From the NCBI GenBank assembly GCA_963761735.1, contig CAVXHQ010000001.1:248001-312000 (forward strand): 64,000 nt of DNA, in the 5' to 3' direction. Below the pieces are notes generated by a model that was given only the letters and a program-made list of their open reading frames with translations, made no database searches and was not told the origin of the DNA. The stretch comes from CAVXHQ01 sp963761735 (GTDB lineage Bacteria; Pseudomonadota; Alphaproteobacteria; Rhodobacterales; Rhodobacteraceae). The position numbers and the translations under genes are program-made. Shown here in pieces: positions 37,791 through 46,255 of this stretch; position 1 is the first letter of the stretch, and each line of letters starts with the position of its first letter.

Positions 37791-39344
37791 ATGAGCGACG
37801 TTGAAACGCGGACCACCGGACGCCGCGCACGGGGCGGTGGCGGGGCCGCGCGCCGGGCCGAGCGCACCGCCGTCTCGGTCGAAACCGCCCGCTATATCGA
37901 GCGCAACATCCCCAACTTCGAGGTGCTGACGACCGAGGCGCTCGAGATCATCGAATACAACGCCGAGACGATCCTCGAAGAGATCGGCGTGAATTTCGTC
38001 GAAACCCCCGAGGCGCTGGCGCGCTGGCGCGAGGCGGGCGCCGACGTGCAGGGCGAGCGGGTGCATATCCCGCGCGGTCTGGCCCGCAAGCTGTGCCAGA
38101 CCGTCCCGTCGCAGTACACGCAACACGCCCGCAACCCCGAACGCAACGTGGTGGTCGGTGGCAGGAACATGGTTCTCGCCCCGGTCTACGGCCCGCCTTT
38201 CGTGCGCGATGCCGATGGCGGGCGCCGCTATGCGACGATGGAAGATTTCCGCAATTTCGTGAAACTCGGGTATATGTCCAAGTGGCTGCACCATTCGGGC
38301 GGCACCGTGTGCGAACCGACGGATATTGCCGTCAACAAACGGCATCTGGACATGCTGCACGCGCATATGACGCTGTCGGACAAGCCCTATATGGGATCGG
38401 TCACCGAGCCTTCGCGCGCGCAGGACAGCGTGGATATGTCGGCGATATTGTTCGGCGCGGATTTCGTGCAGAACAACACCGTGATAACCTCGCTCATCAA
38501 CATCAACTCGCCGATGACCTTCGACGGCACGATGATGGGCGCGCTCGAGGTCTATGCCAGCAACATGCAGGCCTGCATCATCTCGCCGTTCATCGTCGGC
38601 GGCGCGATGGCCCCCACGACCGTTGCGGGCACGCTGACCCAGGTTGCCGCCGAAACGCTTGCGGGGGTGGCCTATTCGCAGCTTATCCGGCCCGGTGCCC
38701 CGATCGTCATGGGCGCCTTCGTGACGTCGATCGACATGAACTCCGGCGCGCCGACATTCGGCACGCCGGAGGCCGCACACATCACCTACGGCGCGGGTCA
38801 GCTGGCCCGCAGGCTGGGCCTGCCGTACCGTTCGGCGGGCTCGTTCTGCGGCAGCAAACTGCCCGACGCGCAGGCCGCCTACGAGACGTCGAATTCCTTG
38901 CAGATGGGGCTTTTGTCGGGCGTCAACTTCATGTTGCACGCCTGCGGCTGGCTCGAAGGCGGGCTTGTCGCGTCCTACGAGAAATTCGTGATGGACGCCG
39001 ACCAGCTCGGCACGCTGCACCATTTCGCGCGCGGCGTGGACATGTCCGAAAACGGCCAGGCCCTCGATGCGCTGCGCGAGGTGGGGCCGGGGGGCCATTT
39101 TCTGGGCTGCGCGCATACCCAGAACAACTTCAAGACGGCGTTCTGGCGGTCCGATCTGTTCGATTACAAACCCTTCGAGACCTGGGACGAAGAGGGCGCG
39201 CGCGACACGCAGGCGCTGGCGACGATCCGGGTAAAACGGATGCTGGACACCTACCAGCAACCCGCCCTGGATCCCGCCATCCTCGAGGCGCTCGATGCCT
39301 TCGTGGCGCAGAAAAAGGCCTCCGAGCCGGATGCTTTCATCTGA
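37791..39344 (+). CDS. Trimethylamine methyltransferase (MttB)-family protein, non-pyrrolysine type
   Basis: A 517-residue member of the MttB superfamily with no in-frame amber codon, so it is not a pyrrolysine enzyme. Studied relatives such as MtgB demethylate glycine betaine or other quaternary amines, passing the methyl to a corrinoid protein. Segments GYMSKWLHHSGGTVCEP and GSVTEPSRAQDS are well conserved among marine alphaproteobacterial members. The N-terminus is Arg/Gly-rich. AGGGAG precedes ATG 37791. No corrinoid-protein gene lies beside it, so partner and substrate are open. Confidence 0.88.
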   Translation: MSDVETRTTGRRARGGGGAARRAERTAVSVETARYIERNIPNFEVLTTEALEIIEYNAETILEEIGVNFVETPEALARWREAGADVQGERVHIPRGLARKLCQTVPSQYTQHARNPERNVVVGGRNMVLAPVYGPPFVRDADGGRRYATMEDFRNFVKLGYMSKWLHHSGGTVCEPTDIAVNKRHLDMLHAHMTLSDKPYMGSVTEPSRAQDSVDMSAILFGADFVQNNTVITSLININSPMTFDGTMMGALEVYASNMQACIISPFIVGGAMAPTTVAGTLTQVAAETLAGVAYSQLIRPGAPIVMGAFVTSIDMNSGAPTFGTPEAAHITYGAGQLARRLGLPYRSAGSFCGSKLPDAQAAYETSNSLQMGLLSGVNFMLHACGWLEGGLVASYEKFVMDADQLGTLHHFARGVDMSENGQALDALREVGPGGHFLGCAHTQNNFKTAFWRSDLFDYKPFETWDEEGARDTQALATIRVKRMLDTYQQPALDPAILEALDAFVAQKKASEPDAFI

Positions 39345-39349
39345 TTTTC

Positions 39350-39443
39350 GGTCGATATTCGGCAACTCGCCGGAATTCGGCAGCGAGCAGGTATTTTCGC
39401 TGTGCGGATATCCGGTGCCGGGCGGATATCCGGCAGCGAGCCG
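39350..39443. repeat. Degenerate short repeats downstream of the MttB-family gene
   Basis: GCGGATATCCGG occurs at 39404-39415 and 39422-39433, and related blocks such as GGAATTCGGCAGCGAGC lie just before. GGATATCC is self-complementary, so small hairpins are possible. No coding potential was seen. Confidence 0.6.
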
Positions 39444-39469
39444 GCCATCGATGCTCTGAGGATCTGGCC

Positions 39470-39883
39470 TTAGCGCACAATTCTGAACAGCGATTTACGC
39501 TCGACGGTGCCCGGGTGGGGGATCTCACCGCCCGGGGCGGGGCGAAACACCGCCACGGGCGGCGTGGCGGGCATATCGCGTCCCCCTGCGCGCCCTTCCG
39601 CAAGACCCGTGCGCAGCAGTCGCGCCTCGCCCATCAGCGCCGTCAGCACATCGACATGCCGGGCAATGGCGTAATCTGCGGCGCGGGCGACGCGACGTTC
39701 CTCCATCTCGGTCTCGAGGTCGAGGAGGGCGACGATGGCCTCGCCGACGCGGGGGGCGGCGGGCCGGTTCAGGAGTCGCGGCAGCCGCGCCGTCCGGTTG
39801 TAATCGTCGATGCCGTGGCGCGCGGCCCGGACCAGCAATGGCGGGCGGTGGCGTGTGGCGATCATCGTAAGCAGGTCTTGCAT
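39470..39883 (-). CDS. DUF6477 family protein
   Basis: A 137-residue protein. The core (PPLLVRAARHGIDDY, then LDLETEMEERRVARAADYAIARHVDVL, in part, then LMGEARLLR) matches the short DUF6477 proteins common in Rhodobacterales. A good AAGGGAA lies before ATG 39883. No membrane segment or known catalytic motif; the C-terminal 35 residues are Pro/Gly-rich and probably disordered. It is divergent from the DUF6456 gene, a neighbour pair I recall from related genomes. Function unknown. Confidence 0.8.
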   Translation of the reverse strand: MQDLLTMIATRHRPPLLVRAARHGIDDYNRTARLPRLLNRPAAPRVGEAIVALLDLETEMEERRVARAADYAIARHVDVLTALMGEARLLRTGLAEGRAGGRDMPATPPVAVFRPAPGGEIPHPGTVERKSLFRIVR

Positions 39884-40138
39884 GTCGTTCCCTTCCCGGG
39901 GTCAGTGGTACAGCGCTGAATGCCGTGTCCTGTGCAGAGCCTACATCGTCCCCGGATGGTGTTGCGCCGCACCGGCAACCGCCGCGCGGCCCCTTCACCA
40001 CTGTTTGCAAATTAGAAACAATGATGGACGACGCGACGTACCATTAACGAATGGGTAACGAATGCAACCTTAGGTGGTGGTCGCGACAAGTTATCCCCAG
40101 TTGGACCCGGGGATGTTTGATCATTGGTGGAGAAGGGC

Positions 40139-41251
40139 ATGACGGCCAGAACCGGCGCCATGCGAGGCGAAGATCTGCCGTCCTGGGTACCTCAGGACGC
40201 GCGACATTATCTCGAGCATACCGAGAGGGGGCTCGCGATCCGCGCCCTCGCGCGGGGCGCGCAGCTGCATGCCTCGACGGTGCTTCGACAGATCAGAAAG
40301 GTTGAAAATGCACGCGACGATCCCCTGATCGATGCGGCCTTGCGCCGCCTGTCGGCGCAGGTCGTCAAACAGCCCGGCAACGGAAAATCGGCGGGCGTCG
40401 CCGCGCTGGCCCGCCGCGCCACGGCCCCCGTGGCCGACACGGGCCCGCTGCCGACCGGCGCACAGGTCACCCTCGAGGCCTGCCGTGTTCTACGCCGGAT
40501 GACCGACAGCGGCGCCGTCATGGCGATGGCGCGCGACATGGACAAGGCGGTGGTGGTCCGCGAGGGCCCCGGCGGCGAGCCGCAACGTGTCGCCGTCGTC
40601 ACCCGCGACGTGGCCCAGGCCCTTGCCCTCAAGGACTGGATCTCAAGCGACGATCCGACCGCCAACATCGTGCGGTACCGGATCACCGGCGCGGGGCGCA
40701 CTGCCCTCAAAGAGCTGCTGGCCGCGGAGCAATCCCCGGCGACCGGCTTCGCCGAGGCCGCAACACCCTTTGCCGGGGCGCTGCGCGTCGTGCCGGACGT
40801 ACCAGAAGCAACGCGGGCGCCGATGATCGAAAGCCCGCTCTACGGCCTGGCGCGGCGGCGCGATAGCAAGGGGGTGCCGTTCCTCGACCGCGCGCTGGTC
40901 GCCGCCGGGGAACGTCTGCGCGAGGATTATGAACTCAGCCAGATGGATCCGGTCCTGCGCCGCCGCGTCGCCGCCCTGCGGGACGGTGTGACGGCAGCGC
41001 CCACCGGCGACATGGAGGGCAGCAGCGCGCTTGCAGCCCTGACCCGCGTCGAGGCGGCCTTGTACGACCTTGGCACCGGTCTGGGCGATGTGGCGCTGCG
41101 GGCGTGCTGCCTTCTCGAAGGGATGGAGACCCTCGAAAAGCGGATGGGATGGTCGGCCCGGTCGGCAAAGATCGTGCTGCGCATCGGATTGCAGCGGTTG
41201 CAGCGGCATTACCTCGAGACGACGGGGAAATACGGGCCGAAAATCGGCTGA
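40139..41251 (+). CDS. DUF6456 family, helix-turn-helix-like protein
   Basis: A 370-residue protein. The N-terminal ERGLAIRALARGAQLHASTVLRQ, in part, looks like a helix-turn-helix, and a conserved C-terminal domain (YELSQMDPVLRRRVAAL, then GLGDVALRACCLLEGMETLEKRMGWSARSAK in part, ending HYLETTGKYGPKIG) is DUF6456. GGTGGAG lies about 8 nt before ATG 40139, which is preferred over TTG 40124. It is probably DNA-binding with an unknown regulon. The 255-bp gap to DUF6477 is the likely promoter region for both. Confidence 0.83.
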   Translation: MTARTGAMRGEDLPSWVPQDARHYLEHTERGLAIRALARGAQLHASTVLRQIRKVENARDDPLIDAALRRLSAQVVKQPGNGKSAGVAALARRATAPVADTGPLPTGAQVTLEACRVLRRMTDSGAVMAMARDMDKAVVVREGPGGEPQRVAVVTRDVAQALALKDWISSDDPTANIVRYRITGAGRTALKELLAAEQSPATGFAEAATPFAGALRVVPDVPEATRAPMIESPLYGLARRRDSKGVPFLDRALVAAGERLREDYELSQMDPVLRRRVAALRDGVTAAPTGDMEGSSALAALTRVEAALYDLGTGLGDVALRACCLLEGMETLEKRMGWSARSAKIVLRIGLQRLQRHYLETTGKYGPKIG

Positions 41252-41300
41252 AAGACAGCGCGGTAGGACCGGTCAGGCACGCGCTGCCGGAACGGGCGGA

Positions 41301-41804
41301 TCAGGAAGGCCGCTGTACAATGCGCGCGGGCACACCGACGGCGGTGGCGCCTGCGGGCACGTCGGTGACGACGACCGCATTGGCACCGATCTGCGCGTGA
41401 TCGCCGATCGTCACACCGCCGATGATTTTGGCGCCCGCGCCGATATCGACATGGCCGCCGATGCGGGGTGCGTGGCCCGAACGGTCGGTCCCGAGCGTTA
41501 CCTGCGCCATAACAGTGCAGTTCGGGCCGACCCGCGCGTCCGAATGGATCACGATTCCGTTGGGGTGCGGGATGCGCAGACCGCCGCCCAGAGCGGCGAC
41601 CAGCGGAATATCCGCCCCCGTCACCACCGACCAGAACCGATGTGAGAGCACCCACCACCGCCGGGCCAGCGGGCCTGCGCGGCCATACCGGCGGATCGCG
41701 CGCAACAGGCGGCGCGACGGATCCCACAGGCGCAGGGGCGCCTCCCGCGGCCAGTCGGGGTCGGTCGCGGAGGTCGCGGAGGTCGTGTTGACGGGATCGG
41801 ACAC
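41301..41804 (-). CDS. Serine O-acetyltransferase-like left-handed beta-helix acyltransferase
   Basis: About 167 residues from GTG 41804 (a TTG at 41843 is an alternative). The C-terminal half is a hexapeptide-repeat beta-helix: GLRIPHPNGIVIHSDARVG, then VTLGTDRSGHAPRIGGHVDIGAG in part, then AKIIGGVTIGDHAQIGANAVV. The H..G pattern fits CysE-like serine acetyltransferases, but the usual N-terminal helical domain is short, as in exopolysaccharide-linked homologues. No cysteine biosynthesis gene is nearby. It transfers an acetyl group from acetyl-CoA to a serine or sugar-like acceptor. Confidence 0.78.
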   Translation of the reverse strand: MSDPVNTTSATSATDPDWPREAPLRLWDPSRRLLRAIRRYGRAGPLARRWWVLSHRFWSVVTGADIPLVAALGGGLRIPHPNGIVIHSDARVGPNCTVMAQVTLGTDRSGHAPRIGGHVDIGAGAKIIGGVTIGDHAQIGANAVVVTDVPAGATAVGVPARIVQRPS

Positions 41805-42017
41805 GGCAAACCTGTAAAGTTGTCTGTCGCGATATTGCCGCAAATCGCGGCGGAGTGAAGCCGCTGATGTGACGGGCCTGCGCCGCGCTTGCGGACCGGA
41901 ACATGAGCCGCGTCGCTTCGCGGGGTCGACGCAGGCCGCGACGCAGCCTATCTAAAGGGCGACAGTGCTACTGCAAAATCGTCCGCAGTGCGCCACGACC
42001 ATTGAAAAAGGCACCTC

Positions 42018-42989
42018 ATGGCCCCCCGCGATCTGAAAATCCCGCATGAACGCCACCCCGAAAAGGCGCGCCGCCCCGACAGTGCCCAGCCCAGGAAACC
42101 CGACTGGATCCGCGTCAAAGCGCCCACATCGCAAGGGTATAAGGAGACGCGGGACATTATCCGCGAACATCGGCTGACGACCGTGTGCGAGGAAGCCGGG
42201 TGTCCGAACGTCGGCGAATGCTGGTCACAGGGCCATGCCACGATGATGATCATGGGCGAGGTCTGCACGCGGGCCTGCACATTCTGCAACATCGCCACCG
42301 GCAAACCGCCCGAGGCGCTGGACGTGTTCGAGCCTGGCCGGGTTGCCGATGCGGTGAAAAAACTGGGTCTGAACCATGTCGTGATCACAAGCGTCGACCG
42401 CGACGACGTGGATGACGGCGGCGCCGAGCATTTCGCGCAGACGATTCGCGCCATACGGGCCCGCGCACCCGGCACCACGATCGAGATCCTGACGCCCGAT
42501 TTCATCCGGTGCGGACCCGAGGCCCTCGAGGTGGTGGTGGCCGCCCGTCCCGACGTGTTCAACCACAATCTCGAAACCGTCCCGGGCCTGTACCCCGAGG
42601 TTCGACCCGGCGCGCGCTATTTTCATTCCTTGCGGCTGTTGCAGAGGGTCAAGGAACTCGATCCCGCGATGTTCACCAAATCGGGTATCATGGTCGGCCT
42701 CGGCGAGGATCGTCAGGCGGTCATTCAGGTCATGGAAGACATGCGTGCCGCCGATATCGATTTCCTGACCATCGGCCAGTACCTGCAACCGACGCCAAAG
42801 CACCACCGCGTCGACCGGTTCGTCACGCCGGACGAATTTGCGGCCTATGAAAAGGCCGCATACGGCAAGGGATTCGGGATGGTATCGGCGACGCCGCTGA
42901 CCCGGTCATCCTACCATGCGGGTGCCGACTTCGAACGGCTGCGGAATGCCCGGATGGCGCGGCTCGCGGGTGCCCGCCCCGGCAACTGA
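42018..42989 (+). CDS. lipA: Lipoyl synthase
   Basis: A 323-residue radical SAM enzyme. C57, C62 and C68 (CEEAGCPNVGEC) bind the auxiliary 4Fe-4S cluster, C83, C87 and C90 (CTRACTFC) the SAM cluster, and the conserved RSSYHAG lies near the C-terminus. It inserts two sulfurs into octanoyl groups on E2 and H proteins. A good start is ATG 42018. Its 3' end overlaps the convergent EAL gene by 84 bp. Confidence 0.98.
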   Translation: MAPRDLKIPHERHPEKARRPDSAQPRKPDWIRVKAPTSQGYKETRDIIREHRLTTVCEEAGCPNVGECWSQGHATMMIMGEVCTRACTFCNIATGKPPEALDVFEPGRVADAVKKLGLNHVVITSVDRDDVDDGGAEHFAQTIRAIRARAPGTTIEILTPDFIRCGPEALEVVVAARPDVFNHNLETVPGLYPEVRPGARYFHSLRLLQRVKELDPAMFTKSGIMVGLGEDRQAVIQVMEDMRAADIDFLTIGQYLQPTPKHHRVDRFVTPDEFAAYEKAAYGKGFGMVSATPLTRSSYHAGADFERLRNARMARLAGARPGN

Positions 42990-44192
42990 TCCGTCCGGGG
43001 CCGTCGTCCCGAAATCGGCGACTTCGAGTGGTTTCGAGTAATGCCAGCCTTGACCGAGCGTTACGCCGAAGTCCGCAAGGGCCTGCGCCTCTGATGGGGT
43101 CTCGATGCCCTCTGCGACGACGCGCGCGCCGATGTTGTCCGCAAGTGCCACGATGGAGCGCACGACAGATTGCCGGGTGGCATCGGTATCGCACGACCGG
43201 GTCAGGGAAATATCCATCTTGAGGATATCGGGCGCAAGGTTCGCTATTTGCTGAAGTCCGGAATACCCCGCCCCGACATCGTCGATGGCGATACGTACTC
43301 CCGTCTCCCGCAACCGGTCCACCTGATATTTCAGGTCGTTCAGGTCGCCGAAATGACTGTGTTCCGTCACCTCGACGACGACGCGGGCAAAGTCGATATC
43401 GCGCAGACAGTCGAGAACGTCGCCAGTCAGAATCGTCAACGGGGACGCATTCACCGACAGATAGGTTGACGGCGGCATCAGAGGCAGGGCGGCGAGTGCC
43501 GCGCGGATTGCCGCGCATTCGAGAGGCGCGAGAAGGCCGACGGTCGCCGCGTCGTCGAACCAGAGGTTGGGCGGGCGATAGGGCAGCGGTGTGAACCGGC
43601 ACAGCGCCTCGTGGGCAACCGGCATGCCCGTGTCGATGGACACGATCGGTTGAAACACCATCCGAAAGGCGCGTTCTGTCAGCACCCCGCCGATCTGGTC
43701 GCGCAGCGCATCGAGGGCAAAGACATCTGCGTGGGCCAGGTCGATCTGATCCGCAGCCAGACCTGCAAACATTCGCATGACGTTCAGATCACGTTCGTTC
43801 AGGGTCGGGCTCGCCACCGGCGAAAGGCAGCAGAACATGCCATAGATGCTGCCGTCGGCACGTTCGATGGGTACGCTGATATGGCTGCCGATCGGGGCGG
43901 TGTCGGTGATCGCCAGCGTTTTGGTGAACTCGACCGCGGCGGTATCGGGCATCAGCTGGGGCAGGCGCCCTTCGCGGATATGGTTGCAATAGGCATCTTC
44001 GTTCGAAAAGCTGTCGCCCGTCTTGATCACGTGGCCGTGATCGGGTGCATTGACGTTGCGGAAAACGATCATGCCATCGACGAATTCCGACACAAAGGCG
44101 ATGGGCATGTCGAGATGTTCGCGCACCGCACGCAGCGCATCGTCAATCGTCCGGGAAGGGCGCGTCCCGGTCTGCGGTAGGGCGAGCGTCAT
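42906..44192 (-). CDS. GAF-EAL domain cyclic-di-GMP phosphodiesterase
   Basis: A 428-residue protein. Residues 15-165 form a GAF-like sensor (NVNAPDHGHVIKTGDSF, then HISVPIERADGSIYGMFCCL in part); residues 185-410 form an EAL domain with HEALCRF, SVNASP, EVTEHS, IDDVGAGYSGL, LKMD and AEGIETPSEA. All key metal and catalytic residues seem present, so active hydrolysis of c-di-GMP is likely. AGGAA lies 6 nt before ATG 44192; GTG 44234 would add 14 residues. No membrane segment: a soluble sensor. Confidence 0.9.
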   Translation of the reverse strand: MTLALPQTGTRPSRTIDDALRAVREHLDMPIAFVSEFVDGMIVFRNVNAPDHGHVIKTGDSFSNEDAYCNHIREGRLPQLMPDTAAVEFTKTLAITDTAPIGSHISVPIERADGSIYGMFCCLSPVASPTLNERDLNVMRMFAGLAADQIDLAHADVFALDALRDQIGGVLTERAFRMVFQPIVSIDTGMPVAHEALCRFTPLPYRPPNLWFDDAATVGLLAPLECAAIRAALAALPLMPPSTYLSVNASPLTILTGDVLDCLRDIDFARVVVEVTEHSHFGDLNDLKYQVDRLRETGVRIAIDDVGAGYSGLQQIANLAPDILKMDISLTRSCDTDATRQSVVRSIVALADNIGARVVAEGIETPSEAQALADFGVTLGQGWHYSKPLEVADFGTTAPDGSVAGAGTREPRHPGIPQPFEVGTRMVG

Positions 44193-44277
44193 GAAATTTC
44201 CTGTCGGATGTGAGACCGTTATCTGTTCGGCCACATTATTCCAGGAGTCTTAAAATAGATATACCGACGCCGGTCTA

Positions 44278-45183
44278 TTATGGCGCGCCGTCCTCCGTGA
44301 CGTCGGGAATTGCCAAAAGATAGGCCGCGATTGCGATCCGGTCGTCCTCGGTCAACTGCGCGGTGTTGCGCACCACTGCCGCCATTTCGCCCCCCGCGCT
44401 GTCGAAATCTGGCGTGAACCCCGTTGCAAGGTAGTCGACGATGTCGAGATCCGACCACCCCAGAACGGCAGGCGTGATATTGGGGATGCGGCCCTCGGAC
44501 TCTACCGGATTTGCCGCACCGCCAAGCCAGCGTGCGGTATCCAGCGCGCCCAGCGGCCCGCGCGGGGTGTGGCATTCGCCGCAATGGCCCAGTGCCTCGA
44601 CAAGATAGCGTCCGCGCACGATCCGGTCGGTGAGGGCATCGTTCAGGACCCAGTCGGTGGACATGTACAGCGTTTTCCACAGGCCGGTGGCGCGGCGGAT
44701 ATTGAACGGAAATGTCACGTCCTGCGGCTGACTGGGGGTGTCGCTTGCGGGCAGGGTGCGCAGATGGGCGATGATGTCGGCCACATCCTGGATGTCGGCG
44801 CGGGCGTAGGCGGTGTAGGGGAAAGCGGGATAGTAGTGCTGCCCCTGCGGCGATACGCCGCGCTGGATCGCATTCGCGAGATCGAGATCGGACCACGCAC
44901 CGATGCCATGATCGGGATCCGGCGAGATGTTCGGCGCCACGAAGGTGCCGAAATCGGACACGAAGCGCCGTCCACCGGCCAGAACCAGCGGACCGTCCCG
45001 TTCGGCATCGGGTGCCGTGTGACAGGACGCGCATCCGGCCGCCGCGAAGAGAGGCGCGCCGCGCGCCGCATCCCCCGAAATCCCGGTCAACGCATCTTCC
45101 GGCAGCGGCACCGCCCGGCTGAGCCACAGGCCCAGCGGCACGGCGACCACGGCCAGTGCGATCAGCCAGCGCAGCAGACGCAC
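44278..45183 (-). CDS. Membrane-anchored dihaem cytochrome c
   Basis: A 301-residue protein with an N-terminal signal anchor (LLRWLIALAVVAVPLGLWL) and two haem c motifs, CASCH near residue 51 and CGECH near residue 201, each followed by distal Met candidates. It resembles the cytochrome subunits of periplasmic alcohol or aldehyde dehydrogenases. The GTG start at 45183 is 3 nt after the stop of the cytochrome c' gene, so the two are co-transcribed. No dehydrogenase gene adjoins it; the partner is unknown. Confidence 0.9.
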   Translation of the reverse strand: MRLLRWLIALAVVAVPLGLWLSRAVPLPEDALTGISGDAARGAPLFAAAGCASCHTAPDAERDGPLVLAGGRRFVSDFGTFVAPNISPDPDHGIGAWSDLDLANAIQRGVSPQGQHYYPAFPYTAYARADIQDVADIIAHLRTLPASDTPSQPQDVTFPFNIRRATGLWKTLYMSTDWVLNDALTDRIVRGRYLVEALGHCGECHTPRGPLGALDTARWLGGAANPVESEGRIPNITPAVLGWSDLDIVDYLATGFTPDFDSAGGEMAAVVRNTAQLTEDDRIAIAAYLLAIPDVTEDGAP

Positions 45184-45186
45184 GTC

Positions 45187-45675
45187 CTAGCGTCCCTGAA
45201 AACTCTCGTGGCAGGCGCCGCAGGACGCGCCGACCGGGCCGACGCCTGCCTGCATCGCCTCGAGGCCGTCGCCCGCAACGGCGGCAAGCGCAATTGTGGC
45301 AGCGGCAAGATCGGATCGGTGACCGGCGAATTCTTCGGGGTTTTCCCAGATCGCGGCCAGCGCCTTTGTCCCGTCGACCTCGCCCATCGCCGACCCTTCG
45401 GGCCAATAGCCGCCCTGATCGAGGTTCGTGATGGCGGCAAGATTGTCGGCTGCCGTCTGCGCGGCCCCGGCGTCATAGTCCATCCGCCCGCGCGCCATCC
45501 CGGCCAGAACGCCAAAGTTGGCGGCTGACAGCGTCATATGCGCCTGACGCACCTTCACCGCATCTGCGGCGGACTGCGCGATCAGCGCGGTACCCAGGAC
45601 CATGACCCCGACCGTGACCATGGCGGTCCGGCTGCGGCGGGTAAGACGGGCAGAGGAAAGAGAAAACATGTTCAT
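45187..45675 (-). CDS. Cytochrome c' (c-556-like)
   Basis: A 162-residue protein with a signal peptide (about residues 1-39 ending AQSAADA) and a four-helix-bundle sequence ending in the C-terminal haem motif CGACH followed by ESFQ, as in cytochrome c'. Such proteins bind NO or shuttle electrons in the periplasm. ATG 45675 (a second ATG two codons later) begins the signal sequence; the longer open frame upstream lacks coding character. Co-transcribed with the dihaem cytochrome. Confidence 0.9.
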   Translation of the reverse strand: MNMFSLSSARLTRRSRTAMVTVGVMVLGTALIAQSAADAVKVRQAHMTLSAANFGVLAGMARGRMDYDAGAAQTAADNLAAITNLDQGGYWPEGSAMGEVDGTKALAAIWENPEEFAGHRSDLAAATIALAAVAGDGLEAMQAGVGPVGASCGACHESFQGR

Positions 45676-45869
45676 TGGCAGGCTCCGGTACGGGATGCGG
45701 GATGACGTGCGCCCGATCCTAGGACAGGTTGCGCCGCAGATCACCGTTTTTCTTGCGCCGCACCGATCACGATGTTTGGGGGCGGGACCGCGGCCGGAGG
45801 TGCTGCGAAAATGTCCGGGGCGGAACTGCCGACGGTCGCTGACCCGCGACGTCGTGGAATTGCCCCCGC

Positions 45870-46064
45870 CTACAGGTCGCCGGGGATCCGGATGCCACGG
45901 TTCCCCCGGCTTTCGGCAGTGGCCCAGTCGGGCCAGAGCCCGGCCCATTCCAGACCGACGATCCCGAGGCCGATCGCGATGACGACAAGCCCGAGGATGA
46001 CGCGGCCCATCGACGGCGGATGCCGCACCCATCGCGCCATCCGCATCAAGAACAAGGGGTTCAT
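45870..46064 (-). CDS. Small single-span membrane protein
   Basis: A 64-residue protein with one hydrophobic helix (VILGLVVIAIGLGIVGLEW) and a short polar C-terminus. The Arg-rich N-terminus suggests the tail faces the periplasm. I recognise no family beyond similar small roseobacter proteins. It lies upstream of the cytochromes on the same strand but 194 bp away. Function unknown. Confidence 0.6.
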   Translation of the reverse strand: MNPLFLMRMARWVRHPPSMGRVILGLVVIAIGLGIVGLEWAGLWPDWATAESRGNRGIRIPGDL

Positions 46065-46255
46065 CGGCGGTTCTCCGATCTGCGGACGCTGCGTGTCCGG
46101 TGTGAAAATCGTTGCCCGGACACGGATGCCCGGTCATAGTGTCGTATTGAAGTCGATACCGTGATTTTGGCGCACTTATCGTGTCACGACCCTGTTTTCC
46201 GCGCCAGGGCACGGATGGCGGCGACAGGCCTCCAGTTTCAAGATCAGGATTTTAC

